A stretch of DNA of 64,000 nucleotides from Arenibacter hampyeongensis (GTDB lineage Bacteria > Bacteroidota > Bacteroidia > Flavobacteriales > Flavobacteriaceae): contig NZ_PIOB01000011.1 of NCBI RefSeq assembly GCF_002909255.1, positions 1 through 64,000 on the forward strand. The letters run 5' to 3'. Made by a program: the position numbers and the translations under genes. Numbering within the stretch: the first letter of the stretch is position 1; each line of letters opens with the position of its first letter. The notes beneath the pieces are model-generated. The model saw only the letters and a list, made by a program, of their open reading frames with translations. It was not told the origin of the DNA and searched no databases. This document shows positions 18,062 to 26,460 of this stretch, in pieces.

Positions 18062-19007
18062 CAGTGGGCAGTGGCTTCGGCTACGCTCAGCCACCGAATG
18101 AAGAGAACGGTTTAAAGTTGAAAGTTGAAAGTTGAAAGTTCAAGGTTTAAAGTTCAAAGTTCTAAACTTTTTTGTGTGTTGAGTCGTCAGTTCGAGTGAA
18201 ATGCCAGTAGGCATTTTGTATCGAGAACTTTTGAAGGTAGTGCACAGTTTTCAGTGAACAGTTGGCAGTGGCTTCGGCTACGCTCAGCCACCGGATGCAG
18301 TGAACAGTTCAAAGTTGAAAGTTGAAAGTTCAAAGTTCTAAACTTTTTTGTGTGTTGAATCGTCAGTTCGAGTGAAATGCCAGTAGGCATTTTGTATCGA
18401 GAACTTTTGAAGGTAGTGAACAGTTTTCAGTGAACAGTTGGCAGTGGCTTCGGCTACGCTCAGCCACCGAATGCGGAGAACGGTTTAAAGTTCAAGGTTG
18501 AATGTTCAAAGTTCTAAACTTTTTTGTGTGATGAGTCGTCAGTTCGAGTGAAATGCCATTAGGCATTTTGTATCGAGAACTTTTGAAGGTAGTGAACAGT
18601 TTTCAGTGAACAGTTGGCAGTGGCTTCGGCTACGCTCAGCCACCGAATGCAGAGAACGGTTTAAAGTTCAAGGTTGAATGTTCAAAGTTCTAAACTTTTA
18701 TGTGTGTTGAGTCGTCAGTTCGAGTGAAATGCCAGTAGGCATTTTGTATCGAGAACTTTTGAAGGTAGTGAACAGTTGACAGTGAACAGTGGGCAGTGGC
18801 TTCGGCTACGCTCAGCCACCGAATGAAGAGAACAGTTCAAAGTTGAAAGTTGAAAGTTCAAGGTTTAAAGTTGAATGTCTAGTGTCTAAAATCTAAAATC
18901 TAGCATCTAGCATCTAAAATCTAATATCTAATATCCAGTGTTCAATGTCCAAAATAAGTTCAATAGAGAACAAAGTTGAACAATAATCTTCAATAATATA
19001 GAACGTA
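18062..19007. repeat. 176-bp tandem array of REP-like hairpins
   Basis: The non-coding gap between the two paralogous genes is filled by a tandem array. The element CGTCAGTTCGAGTGAAATGC begins at 18185, 18361, 18537 and 18713, exactly 176 bases apart. A second element, GTGGCTTCGGCTACGCTC followed by AGCCAC, recurs at 18071, 18268, 18444, 18620 and 18796. The first contains a hairpin (AAATGCC-AGTA-GGCATTT, flanked by GTTCGAG and TCGAGAAC); the second is an imperfect palindrome with GTGGCT/AGCCAC arms. They are joined by 7-bp-periodic linkers (AGTTGAA, CAGTGAA). No open reading frame of note is present. Confidence 0.85.
18834..18952. repeat. Run of 17 drifting 7-bp repeats
   Basis: At the right end of the 176-bp array, 119 bases divide exactly into 17 heptamers that change stepwise along the run. 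They start with AGTTCAA and AGTTGAA, pass through TGTCTAG, AATCTAA and CATCTAG, and end at TGTTCAA and TGTCCAA. Most variants occur as adjacent doublets sharing either the first or the last bases. Function unknown. Confidence 0.85.
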
Positions 19008-19811
19008 GTGCGTAATATCCCAATATATTTGGTTTTCATGTTGTTTGGTGTATTTACCCAAGGTTTAATGGCTCAGGATTTTTCCAAAACCTTGGAAGGA
19101 AAGGTCTATAGTGAGGATGGGGATGTGGCAGCGACACACGTGCTTAATACCACTACAAAAAAAGCCGCGATAACCGATATTAACGGATTTTTCTCCATTG
19201 CGGTGCGCCTTAATGATACCCTTGTTTTTTCTGCAGTGCAATATAAACGCAAGGAAATTGTCGTCAATGCCAGTATCCTTGATAGTAAGTTCCTATCCGT
19301 TCCTTTGGAGGAATCCAATATTGCTTTGGACGAAGTCATTGTAATGCCCTATAACCTGACCGGTGAACTTGGAAGGGACATGCGAAATATGGATGTGGGA
19401 CCTATTGTTTCCGCCACTAGTTTAGGGCTGCCCAATGCCCATGTCAAGCCCTTGATGCAGAGTGAAAGGTTGCTGAGGGAAGCCTCCATGGGGCCGTTAT
19501 CCATTGGTATGCTCACCAGCATTCCGTTCAATCCCATAATCAATGCCATTTCCGGTCGAACCAAAATGTTGAAAAAACGAGTGGCAAGAGATGTTAAATA
19601 CAATAAATCACAACAATTGCGAACCGAATTTGCTGATAGTCTGTTTGTTTTGCAACTCAAAATTCCAATGGAAAAAATAGATGATTTTTTGTATTACTGT
19701 GAGGTCGATGCCAATTTTAACGCTACAGTAGATAGCGAAGATCTATTTGCCATTTGGGATTTTATAAAACAGAAAAGCTTTGTCTACAGGAAGAATAATG
19801 CCATGGAGTGA
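19008..19811 (+). CDS. Secreted carboxypeptidase-regulatory-like domain protein, paralogue of the 17306 gene
   Basis: 267 residues if started at GTG 19008, the first codon after an in-frame TAG at 18999. This start gives a full signal peptide ending TQGLMAQ. The next ATG (19038) would leave only a truncated one, so GTG is preferred. Residues 28-115 form the CarboxypepD_reg-like sandwich (LEGKVYSEDGDVAATHVLNTT, TDINGFFSI, ending LDEVIVMPYN). The C-terminal helical part shares the pattern LFVLQLKIPMEKIDDFLYYCE with the upstream paralogue; the middle part is different. Probably periplasmic. The two proteins may act in parallel, but nothing in the sequence names a partner. Confidence 0.8.
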   Translation: MRNIPIYLVFMLFGVFTQGLMAQDFSKTLEGKVYSEDGDVAATHVLNTTTKKAAITDINGFFSIAVRLNDTLVFSAVQYKRKEIVVNASILDSKFLSVPLEESNIALDEVIVMPYNLTGELGRDMRNMDVGPIVSATSLGLPNAHVKPLMQSERLLREASMGPLSIGMLTSIPFNPIINAISGRTKMLKKRVARDVKYNKSQQLRTEFADSLFVLQLKIPMEKIDDFLYYCEVDANFNATVDSEDLFAIWDFIKQKSFVYRKNNAME

Positions 19812-19813
19812 GG

Positions 19814-20600
19814 AGCAATGATCAATGATCAATTAACAATGAAGATTGAGTAGTGAACAGTTTTCAGTGAGCAGTAATCAGTAATCAGTTGGCAGTTTTC
19901 AGTAAGCAGTTGACAGGTGGCATAGACGGTAAAAAGAACTAGCGTCAGTTCGAGTGAAATGCCGGTGGGCATTTTGTATCGAGAACTTTTGAAGGGGAGT
20001 GAACAGTTTTCAGTTTTCAGTGGTCAGTTGGCGGTTGGCAGGTGGCTGAGCGTAGTCGAAGCCACTGGATGAAAAGTACGGAGATTGAGCCTGCCTGCCG
20101 GTAAGCAGGCGTAGTCGAAATCGAAGTTGGCATGGAGTGGTCGGTAGTCAGTAATCAGTTAAAAGTTGAATGTTCAAAGTTCAAAGTTCTAGACTTTTTT
20201 GTGTGATGAGTCGTCAGTTCGAGTGAAATGCCAGTAGGCATTTTGTATCGAGAACTTTTGAAGGTAGTGCACAGTTTTCAGTGAACAGTTGGCAGTGGCT
20301 TCGGCTACGCTCAGCCACCGAATGCAGAGAACGGTTTAAAGTTCAAGGTTGAATGTTCAAAGTTCTAAACTTTTTTGTGTGTTGAGTCGTCAGTTCGAGT
20401 GAAATGCCGGTAGGCATTTTGTATCGAGAACAGCTTCTCGATACAATTTTATTTCGCTCTGCTGCATAAAACCACTCGAAGTGACGATAGGTACGTCCCT
20501 GACATAAATTGACCGCTTTATAATCTAAAACTAAAATTATGACCGAAGGGTCAAAAAAAAACGGCACAATGATTGTTCAATAAAATGTGAAAAAAATAAT
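19814..20600. repeat. Second repetitive gap: heptamer run and REP-like units
   Basis: This stretch of almost 790 bases has no gene. Bases 19814-19925 divide into 16 heptamers (AGCAATG, ATCAATG ... ATCAGTA, GGCAGTT). The REP-like hairpin element seen at 18185-18713 recurs at 19943, 20212 and 20388; the last two are again 176 bases apart. The GTGGCTTCGGCTACGCTC element is at 20294, and an inverted variant (GGTGGCTGAGCGTAGTCGAA) is near 20040. The same family therefore flanks the 19008 gene on both sides. The last 150 bases before 20601 are A/T-rich and probably contain the promoter of the DUF6702 gene, though no clear -7/-33 pair was seen. Confidence 0.8.
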
Positions 20601-21110
20601 ATGCAATATCTAAAAAAGACCTTTTTAATACTGTTGTTGCCACTGTTGGCGTTCACGGTAGCGCATAAATTTTACTTAAGTGTAACCAGTATCGAATATT
20701 CCGATAAAGACAAGGCACTGCAGATTACGACCAGAGTTTTTATCGATGATATGGATAAATTGCTATTGGAGCGTTTTGGCATTAAGGGTAATCTGGCCAA
20801 CAAGGATGAGTCTTCCCTAGCCAATGAATACATAGAGAAATATTTAAACTCCAAGTTTGCCATTGAGATCGACAGTAAGAATGTGGTCTATAATTTTTTG
20901 GGTAAAAAATATGAAAATGATATTTTGATAATCTACTTGGAGATTCCCAAAATTAACATCGACACCGTTGCCATGGTTACAGTGCAGAACGAAGTATTAA
21001 TGGATATGTTTGAAGAACAGAAAAATGTAGTCCATTTTAAACTCAAGGGGCAGAAAAAGAGTTTTGTACTGATCCGTGAGAATAATAAAGGTATGTTAAA
21101 CTTAAAGTAA
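20601..21110 (+). CDS. DUF6702 family secreted protein
   Basis: 169 residues. An N-terminal hydrophobic stretch (residues 8-20, LILLLPLLAFTVA) is a signal peptide or anchor. HKFYLSVTSIEYSDKDKALQITTRVFIDDMD is the recognisable start of the DUF6702 family; the remainder is beta-rich with no catalytic motif. The gene sits 59 bases upstream of an M1 metallopeptidase on the same strand. This pairing is common in flavobacteria, which suggests a joint envelope function, but the biochemical role is unknown. The family assignment is from memory of the sequence pattern. Confidence 0.7.
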   Translation: MQYLKKTFLILLLPLLAFTVAHKFYLSVTSIEYSDKDKALQITTRVFIDDMDKLLLERFGIKGNLANKDESSLANEYIEKYLNSKFAIEIDSKNVVYNFLGKKYENDILIIYLEIPKINIDTVAMVTVQNEVLMDMFEEQKNVVHFKLKGQKKSFVLIRENNKGMLNLK

Positions 21111-21169
21111 TTCATAACAATTAAGTCAATTATTGTTAAATTCCCACGCTTAAAAAATAAATTTCAAAT

Positions 21170-23479
21170 ATGAGTAGAATGAAACATGTTTTTGCTTCGG
21201 CATTGTTCCTGTTTGCGGCTCTAGCGGTTGCCCAGGATGAAGTAAAAAAGGAAAGAGAACCAGGCCATCTTAATCAAAGCAAATTTAAGCAACTTTATGA
21301 AGAATTTGCTACCCCAAACACCTACAGGTCGGCTTCTGGAGCTCCCGGTCCTGATTATTATCAGCAACAGGCCGATTATAAGATGGATATTGAGCTCGAT
21401 GATAAAAATGCCAAAATCTATGGTTCGGAAACCATAACCTATACCAATAATTCACCGGATGACCTTACATTTTTATGGGTACAGTTGGATCAGAATGTAC
21501 GTTCCAAAAGCTCCAAATCTCCACTGCGTGATGGTGAAGGAGTACCTGTTGCCGAGCCAGTGGCCAGTTTTGCCACTAAATATCTGACTGAAACTTTCGA
21601 TGGTGGATTCAATATTGAATATGTTAGGGGTGCCAACGGTAAAGCCTTGCCATACACCATTAACCAGACCATGATGCGGATAGACCTTGCCGAAGTTTTA
21701 AAAAGTAAGGGACAGGTTTCCTTCTCTATAAAATGGTGGTACAATATTCCAGATCATACCGTAAACAGGGCCCGATCGGGATATGAGTATTTCCCTAAGG
21801 ACGGAAATAGAGCTTATGTTATAGCTCAATTTTTTCCTAGAATGGCCGTCTATAGCGATATAGAAGGATGGCAAAACCATCAGTTCTGGGGTAGCGGAGA
21901 ATTTGCACTTCCCTTTGGTAATTACGAGGTTAATATCACCGTTCCCGCAGATCATATTTTGGATGGTACCGGAGAACTTCAGAATATGAAGGAGGTATTT
22001 TCCAAGGAAATGATAAATAGATATGAAAGGGCGAAAAAAACCTATGACAAGCCTGTAATCATAGTGAGTCAGGCCGAAGCCGAAGAGGCCGAAAAAGGGT
22101 TTTCGGAAAAGAAGAAAACGTGGAAGCTGAAGGCGGAAAATGTTAGGGATTTTGGTTTTGCCACTTCCCGTAAGTTCATTTATGACATGCAGGCCGTGAA
22201 AATAGGCAATAGGGATGTGATGGCGATTTCCATGTATCCCAAGGAAGGAAATCCCTTATGGGAGGAGTATTCCACCAAGGCCGTAGCGCATACCTTGAGG
22301 TCCTATTCCGATAAGACTTTTGATTATCCCTATCCCAAAGCAATATCGGTCCACGCTAAAAATCAGGGAATGGAATATCCTATGATATGTTGGAATTACG
22401 GAAGGCCCAACGAGGATGGCACCTATTCGGACCGGGTAAAATACGGGATGATTTCTGTAATTATCCATGAAGTGGGACATAACTTTTTCCCCATGATCGT
22501 TAATTCCGATGAACGCCAATGGGGTTGGATGGATGAAGGTTTGGATACCTTTATGCAGTATATGGCCGAACAGGAATTTGGAGCAGCCTATCCCGAAGCC
22601 ATTGTTCCCAATAGCAAATACCCATCCGGAAGAGGGGAGCCTACGAAGATCATACCCTATATGTCCGGAGATCAAAGTACCATAGCACCTATTATGTCCA
22701 ATCCTGAGAATGTGTACCAATTGGGAAACAATGCCTATGCCAAGCCGGCCACTGCCCTAAATATCCTTAGGGAAACTGTAATGGGTAAGGAATTGTTCGA
22801 TCATGCATTTAAGACTTATGCACAACGATGGATGTTTAAACATCCGTCTCCAGAGGATTTCTTTAGGACTATGGAAGATGCCTCGGCCGTAGATCTGGAT
22901 TGGTATTGGAGAAGTTGGTTCTACACTACGGATTATGTGGATATAGGTGTAAAGGGAGTTAGAAAATATTATGTTTCGAATAAGCCTTCCAAACAAATGC
23001 GAGAGCTAATGGAGGCAAGGAACATTAAGGAAGAGGATTTGCCACCTTTGGTATATTTGGCAGAAGAGGAAAGTGAAGATTTTGATCCCAACCTAAAAGG
23101 AAAAGCGCCCTCGGAAAATTCCAAAACCCTAAAGGAATTTATGATGGACAATATGTCGTCCGCAGAACGCAATGCCGTTGAAGAGCCAAAATATTTCTAT
23201 GAGGTTACTTTTGACAAGCCGGGAGGAATCCCAATGCCTTTGATCGTTGAATATACCTATGCGGATGGTTCCAAGGAAAATATTACCTATCCTCCGGAAA
23301 TATGGAGAAAAAATGATAAGGAGGTAAAACGTGTCATTGCCTCTACCAAGGAGTTGGTAGGGATTGAAGTGGATCCAAAAGCCGAAACTGCCGATATAGA
23401 TACCACCAATAATTCATGGCCCATGAAGGAGGTTAAGTCCGAATTCGAACTTTTTAAAGAGAATATAAAAGAGAAATAA
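21170..23479 (+). CDS. M1 family zinc metallopeptidase (aminopeptidase N-like)
   Basis: 769 residues with a signal peptide ending ALAVAQ (residues 1-21). The zinc site is complete: HEVGH at 433-437, then exactly 18 residues and the third ligand Glu456 in WMDEG, the HExxH-X18-E signature of gluzincins. An N-terminal beta-saddle domain lies at about 60-290 and a C-terminal beta-rich extension at about 600-769. The exopeptidase motif GxMEN appears as QGMEYP near 400, so the N-terminus-anchoring Glu is probably kept while the flanking residues differ. Predicted to be periplasmic or surface-exposed, trimming peptides for nutrition. The 59-base gap from the DUF6702 gene suggests one transcript, ending at the hairpin 23553-23602. 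Confidence 0.92.
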   Translation: MSRMKHVFASALFLFAALAVAQDEVKKEREPGHLNQSKFKQLYEEFATPNTYRSASGAPGPDYYQQQADYKMDIELDDKNAKIYGSETITYTNNSPDDLTFLWVQLDQNVRSKSSKSPLRDGEGVPVAEPVASFATKYLTETFDGGFNIEYVRGANGKALPYTINQTMMRIDLAEVLKSKGQVSFSIKWWYNIPDHTVNRARSGYEYFPKDGNRAYVIAQFFPRMAVYSDIEGWQNHQFWGSGEFALPFGNYEVNITVPADHILDGTGELQNMKEVFSKEMINRYERAKKTYDKPVIIVSQAEAEEAEKGFSEKKKTWKLKAENVRDFGFATSRKFIYDMQAVKIGNRDVMAISMYPKEGNPLWEEYSTKAVAHTLRSYSDKTFDYPYPKAISVHAKNQGMEYPMICWNYGRPNEDGTYSDRVKYGMISVIIHEVGHNFFPMIVNSDERQWGWMDEGLDTFMQYMAEQEFGAAYPEAIVPNSKYPSGRGEPTKIIPYMSGDQSTIAPIMSNPENVYQLGNNAYAKPATALNILRETVMGKELFDHAFKTYAQRWMFKHPSPEDFFRTMEDASAVDLDWYWRSWFYTTDYVDIGVKGVRKYYVSNKPSKQMRELMEARNIKEEDLPPLVYLAEEESEDFDPNLKGKAPSENSKTLKEFMMDNMSSAERNAVEEPKYFYEVTFDKPGGIPMPLIVEYTYADGSKENITYPPEIWRKNDKEVKRVIASTKELVGIEVDPKAETADIDTTNNSWPMKEVKSEFELFKENIKEK

Positions 23480-23788
23480 ATTTTTTTGAAATTGGATTGA
23501 CCTTATGAGGAGTTAGCGTCATTTTTGATACTGTTCTTGAATTTTTATATAGCCCCGATGCCGGATTGCCTATTGGCCAAACAGGTGTCGGGGTTTTATT
23601 TTGGTGCGTTATTCTTCTTCGGTCTTATCCAAGGGAAGTACATGCTTATCTCGGAATTAAAGGATATGGGCTTGATTATAAATGTTTTAAATGGTAGGTG
23701 TTCACTGTATTTTATGGGGTTCTTGTGTCCTAAAAAAAGTTAACCTATTTTTTTATGCAGCTGTCAAACTTCTCATTATATTTGTCTT
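23480..23788. other. Intergenic gap between M1 peptidase and tatA
   Basis: The 309-base gap contains the terminator at 23553-23602 and, at 23777-23784, the exact Bacteroidota -7 motif TATATTTG only five bases before the tatA ATG. If used, that motif would produce a nearly leaderless message; no matching -33 TTTG is evident. A 72-codon frame at 23525-23743 spans the terminator, has no recognisable product and is not called. Confidence 0.5.
23553..23602 (+). terminator. Rho-independent terminator after the M1 peptidase gene
   Basis: A 10-bp stem (CCCCGATGCC with GGTGTCGGGG, two wobble pairs) is followed by TTTTATTTT, 74 bases after the stop codon. Confidence 0.75.
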
Positions 23789-24070
23789 ATGTTAAGTACG
23801 ATAATTCTATTTATTAGCGGAGGAGAAATCTTTTTTATCATGTTTATCGTGGTAATGGTTTTTGGTGCCGACAAAATTCCTGGAATAGCCAAGGGATTGG
23901 GAAAGGGCATGCGACAACTAAAAGATGCCACCGAAGATATAAAGAAAGAGATTCAAAAAAGTGCTGAGAAGCAAGGTATAGATACTAGTTTTACAGACGA
24001 CATAAAGAACGAGATCAGTAAAGTTAAGAAGAACGTTGACGAAGTAACTGGCGTAGTGAAAAGAAAATAA
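23789..24070 (+). CDS. tatA: Twin-arginine translocase subunit TatA/TatE
   Basis: 93 residues. A short N-terminal membrane helix (FISGGEIFFIMFIVVMVFG) is followed by the FGADKIPGIAKGLGKGMRQLKDA amphipathic helix typical of TatA (the FG-x-x-x-(I/L)P hinge is seen) and a charged coiled tail. Multiple copies form the pore through which folded twin-arginine precursors cross the inner membrane. Two proteins in this window (53562 and 54924) carry twin-arginine signals and are plausible substrates. One base separates this gene from the PAP2 phosphatase, so the two are translated from one message. TatC is not in the window. Confidence 0.92.
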   Translation: MLSTIILFISGGEIFFIMFIVVMVFGADKIPGIAKGLGKGMRQLKDATEDIKKEIQKSAEKQGIDTSFTDDIKNEISKVKKNVDEVTGVVKRK

Positions 24071-24071
24071 A

Positions 24072-24626
24072 ATGCTGGAGCTATTGCTAAACTGGGATAG
24101 AGATACCTTTATCTACTTGAATAGTTTGGGCATCGAAGATTATGATGTCTTTTGGTCCAATATCACCAATTTCACTACTTGGATTCCCTTATTTATTTTA
24201 TTTGTAGTACTAATTTTTAGGGCTTACCCTAAAAAGGAGGCGTTTTGGGTGTTGGGAACTGTGCTGCTGACCTTGGCGCTGGTTGCTGCACTTACAGGAT
24301 TAACAAAGGAATGGGTGGAGCGACTGCGTCCCAATAACACGGAGGAAATTAACACCTTGATCCGCATTCTTAAAAGTCCCGACGGATATAGTTTTTTTTC
24401 CGGCCATGCATCCAGTTCCTTTAGCATTACTACCAGCGTTTTTCTATTTCTTAAGGATAGATTTAAGTGGAGTTGGGTCTTTTTTGTTTGGCCACTTTTG
24501 TTTGCGACCAGCCGTATTTATGTGGGTGTACATTATCCTTTGGATTTGTTGGTAGGTGCAACGGTAGGCATTCTTTTTGCCATTCTCTTCTATAGGCTAT
24601 ACCATAAGAAGGGTATGGCAAAGTAA
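24072..24626 (+). CDS. PAP2-family membrane phosphatase
   Basis: 184 residues with about five membrane helices. All three PAP2 signature motifs are present: KEWVERLRPNN (Kx6RP), SGHASSS (PSGH-like) and SRIYVGVHYPLDLLVG (SRx5Hx3D). Such enzymes dephosphorylate lipid phosphates, for example undecaprenyl diphosphate, phosphatidylglycerophosphate or lipid A phosphates, at the membrane; which one cannot be read from sequence. The start is one base after the tatA stop, and a conserved operonic link is likely. Phosphatase or phosphatidylglycerol-synthesis roles are alternatives. Confidence 0.88.
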   Translation: MLELLLNWDRDTFIYLNSLGIEDYDVFWSNITNFTTWIPLFILFVVLIFRAYPKKEAFWVLGTVLLTLALVAALTGLTKEWVERLRPNNTEEINTLIRILKSPDGYSFFSGHASSSFSITTSVFLFLKDRFKWSWVFFVWPLLFATSRIYVGVHYPLDLLVGATVGILFAILFYRLYHKKGMAK

Positions 24627-25246
24627 AATTCTTGCTTATTTTTAATCGATTTTTTATTTCCTAAATGGAAGTGGGATTCCGTTGAAGTGACTGTGATAGT
24701 CATTTCGACCTTAGGGAGAAATCACACAAGTAGCTCATACTGAACTTGAATTGAGCAATCAACTATTGGGCTAAGAATACAGACTGATTTAGTGGCTGTC
24801 CAAAATTAATCTTGTGCGACTTCTCGTCGTCCCGAAAAGGGACTTTGTCGAAGTGACTGTGGTAGTCATTTGGACCTTAGGGAGAAATCCCACATGTATC
24901 TCATACTGAACTTGAATTGAGCAATCAACTATTGGGCTAACAATACAGACTGATTTAGTGGCTGTCCAAAATTAATCTTGTGCGACTTCTCGTCGTCCCG
25001 AAAAGGGACTCTGTCGAAGTGACTGTGATAGTCATTTCGACCTTAGGGAGAAATCACACAAGTAGCTCATACAGAACTTGAATTGAACAATCAACTATTG
25101 ATCTAACAACACAGATTGATTGGTGGCTGTCCAAAACTGATCTTGTGCGACTTCTCGTCGTCCCGAAAAGAGACTCTGTCGAAGTGACTCCACGGTCATG
25201 AAAACGTTACAGCACTAAAGGACTGGAAATTATACAAACTACCGGA
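24627..25246. repeat. 166-bp tandem repeat array
   Basis: The 620-base gap contains slightly more than three tandem copies of a roughly 166-bp unit; the motif GAAGTGACT begins at 24684, 24850, 25016 and 25181. Each unit holds a hairpin-forming segment (GTCCCGAAAAGGGAC), a CATTTCGACCTTAGGGAGAA segment and a conserved GTGGCTGTCCAAAATTAATC stretch. The copies are about 90-95% alike. The segments resemble short palindromic elements scattered through flavobacterial intergenic DNA. It contains no gene, and it separates the plus-strand tatA/PAP2 pair from the minus-strand methyltransferase. Confidence 0.85.
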
Positions 25247-25888
25247 TTATAACACCCTACTAAGTGTTAGTCCGTCCCTTATTGGAATAAGCACGGTTTC
25301 TACCCTAGGGTCATCTTTTAATTTTTTGTTGTATTCCAATAAAATTTTTGTAGCCTTGTCCTTGGGGTCCAAAGGCTCCACCACTTTTCCGGACCAAAGC
25401 ACGTTATCCGATAAAATAACACTTCCGGGACGACATTTTTTTAAGGCGGCTTCAAAATAGTGGTCGTAACTTACCTTTTCGGCATCAATAAAAACGAGAT
25501 CAAACACAACCTCTAGGTCGGGTATAATTTTAAGTGCATCACCGGTATGTTGTACAATTTGTTTTCCAAAACCACTTTCATCAAAATACCGCCTTTGCAT
25601 GGCAAGTAGTTCTTCATTGATATCTATGGTGTGCAAAGTTCCCTCTTTTTGTAAACCTTCAGCCAGACATAAGGCAGAGTAACCCGTATAGGTGCCTATT
25701 TCCAAAATATTTTCGGGATTCATTATTTTGGACAAAAGGCTTAATACACGGCCTTGAAAATGTCCGGTAATCATTCTGGGCTGAATTACCTTTAAGTGGG
25801 TCTCCCGCGTAAGTCTTTGAAGTAATTCCGGTTCCGATTGCGAATGGTCTGCAATATATTGTTCTAAAATAGTGGATAAAAAATGCAT
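25247..25888 (-). CDS. Class I SAM-dependent O-methyltransferase (Methyltransf_3 / COMT-like)
   Basis: 213 residues, the normal length for this family. The SAM-binding motif I is ILEIGTYTGYSALCLAEGL (about 61-79), followed by TIDINEE and VFDLVFIDAEK (metal-binding Asp) and ILSDNVLWSGKV. These are hallmarks of cation-dependent catechol/caffeoyl-CoA-type O-methyltransferases. The acceptor cannot be predicted; catechols or small phenols are typical. Cytoplasmic. It is divergent from the GNAT gene, with only 41 bases between the two start codons, where a minus-strand TATATTTG (25916-25923) is a reasonable -7 element. Confidence 0.88.
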   Translation of the reverse strand: MHFLSTILEQYIADHSQSEPELLQRLTRETHLKVIQPRMITGHFQGRVLSLLSKIMNPENILEIGTYTGYSALCLAEGLQKEGTLHTIDINEELLAMQRRYFDESGFGKQIVQHTGDALKIIPDLEVVFDLVFIDAEKVSYDHYFEAALKKCRPGSVILSDNVLWSGKVVEPLDPKDKATKILLEYNKKLKDDPRVETVLIPIRDGLTLSRVL

Positions 25889-25915
25889 GGGTTATACTTT
25901 GTATATTTAGGCCTT

Positions 25916-25923
25916 CAAATATA
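25916..25923 (-). promoter_or_regulatory. Possible -7 element (TATATTTG) for the O-methyltransferase gene
   Basis: Exact TAnnTTTG match on the minus strand in the 41-base divergent gap, 27 bases upstream of the ATG at 25888. No strong -33 box was identified. Confidence 0.35.
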
Positions 25924-25929
25924 GTAATC

Positions 25930-26394
25930 ATGCAACAATTTGTGGTAAGAATGGCCACTTTGGCCGATTTAAAAACGCTGTTGTCCTTTGAGCAGGAAAT
26001 TATTCGTGCCGAAAGGCCTTTTGATGAAACTTTGGACAAGGATCCGATAAGTTATTATGATCTTAAGCAATTGATCTTATCCCAGGAGGCTGAGGTGATG
26101 GTGGCTGAGGTAAATCACAGTATTATCGGCTCCGGCTATGCCTTAATTAGGGATGCAAAGCCCTATTTGGACCATGAAAAATATACCTATCTAGGGTTTA
26201 TGTATACCCATGAAAGCCATCGGGGTAGGGGTATTAATAAGGCCATTGTTGAATCCTTGGTCCAGTGGTCCAAATCCAGAGGTATCCATGAAATAAGACT
26301 TACAGTTTACAATGACAACCTACCCGCTATTAGGGCCTATGAGAAAGTGGGTTTTAAAAAGCATATTTTGGAAATGAGGGTAAATGGGGAATGA
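25930..26394 (+). CDS. GNAT family N-acetyltransferase
   Basis: 154 residues. The acetyl-CoA binding motif A is visible as YTHESHRGRGINKAIVESL (Q/RxxGxG/A), followed by EIRLTVYNDNLPAIRAYEKVGF, the standard beta5 and helix end of the GNAT fold. Cytoplasmic, likely modifying a primary amine or protein N-terminus; the substrate is not predictable. It lies 66 bases upstream of kynureninase on the same strand and may share its transcript, but the GNAT product has no known role in kynurenine breakdown. Confidence 0.85.
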   Translation: MQQFVVRMATLADLKTLLSFEQEIIRAERPFDETLDKDPISYYDLKQLILSQEAEVMVAEVNHSIIGSGYALIRDAKPYLDHEKYTYLGFMYTHESHRGRGINKAIVESLVQWSKSRGIHEIRLTVYNDNLPAIRAYEKVGFKKHILEMRVNGE

Positions 26395-26460
26395 TGAAAT
26401 TATAGAATTGGTCTATTTGCTTTCTATCTGTAAGTTGTATTTTAGCATAAAAATTAGGAT

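Noticed and set aside
18062..20420. CRISPR array
   Set aside because: Units are 176 bp, spacing is tandem with the linkers themselves repeated, there are no short unique spacers of uniform length, and no cas genes are present.
23525..23743. 72-codon open frame between the M1 peptidase and tatA genes
   Set aside because: It spans a rho-independent terminator, shows no family pattern and has no convincing start context.
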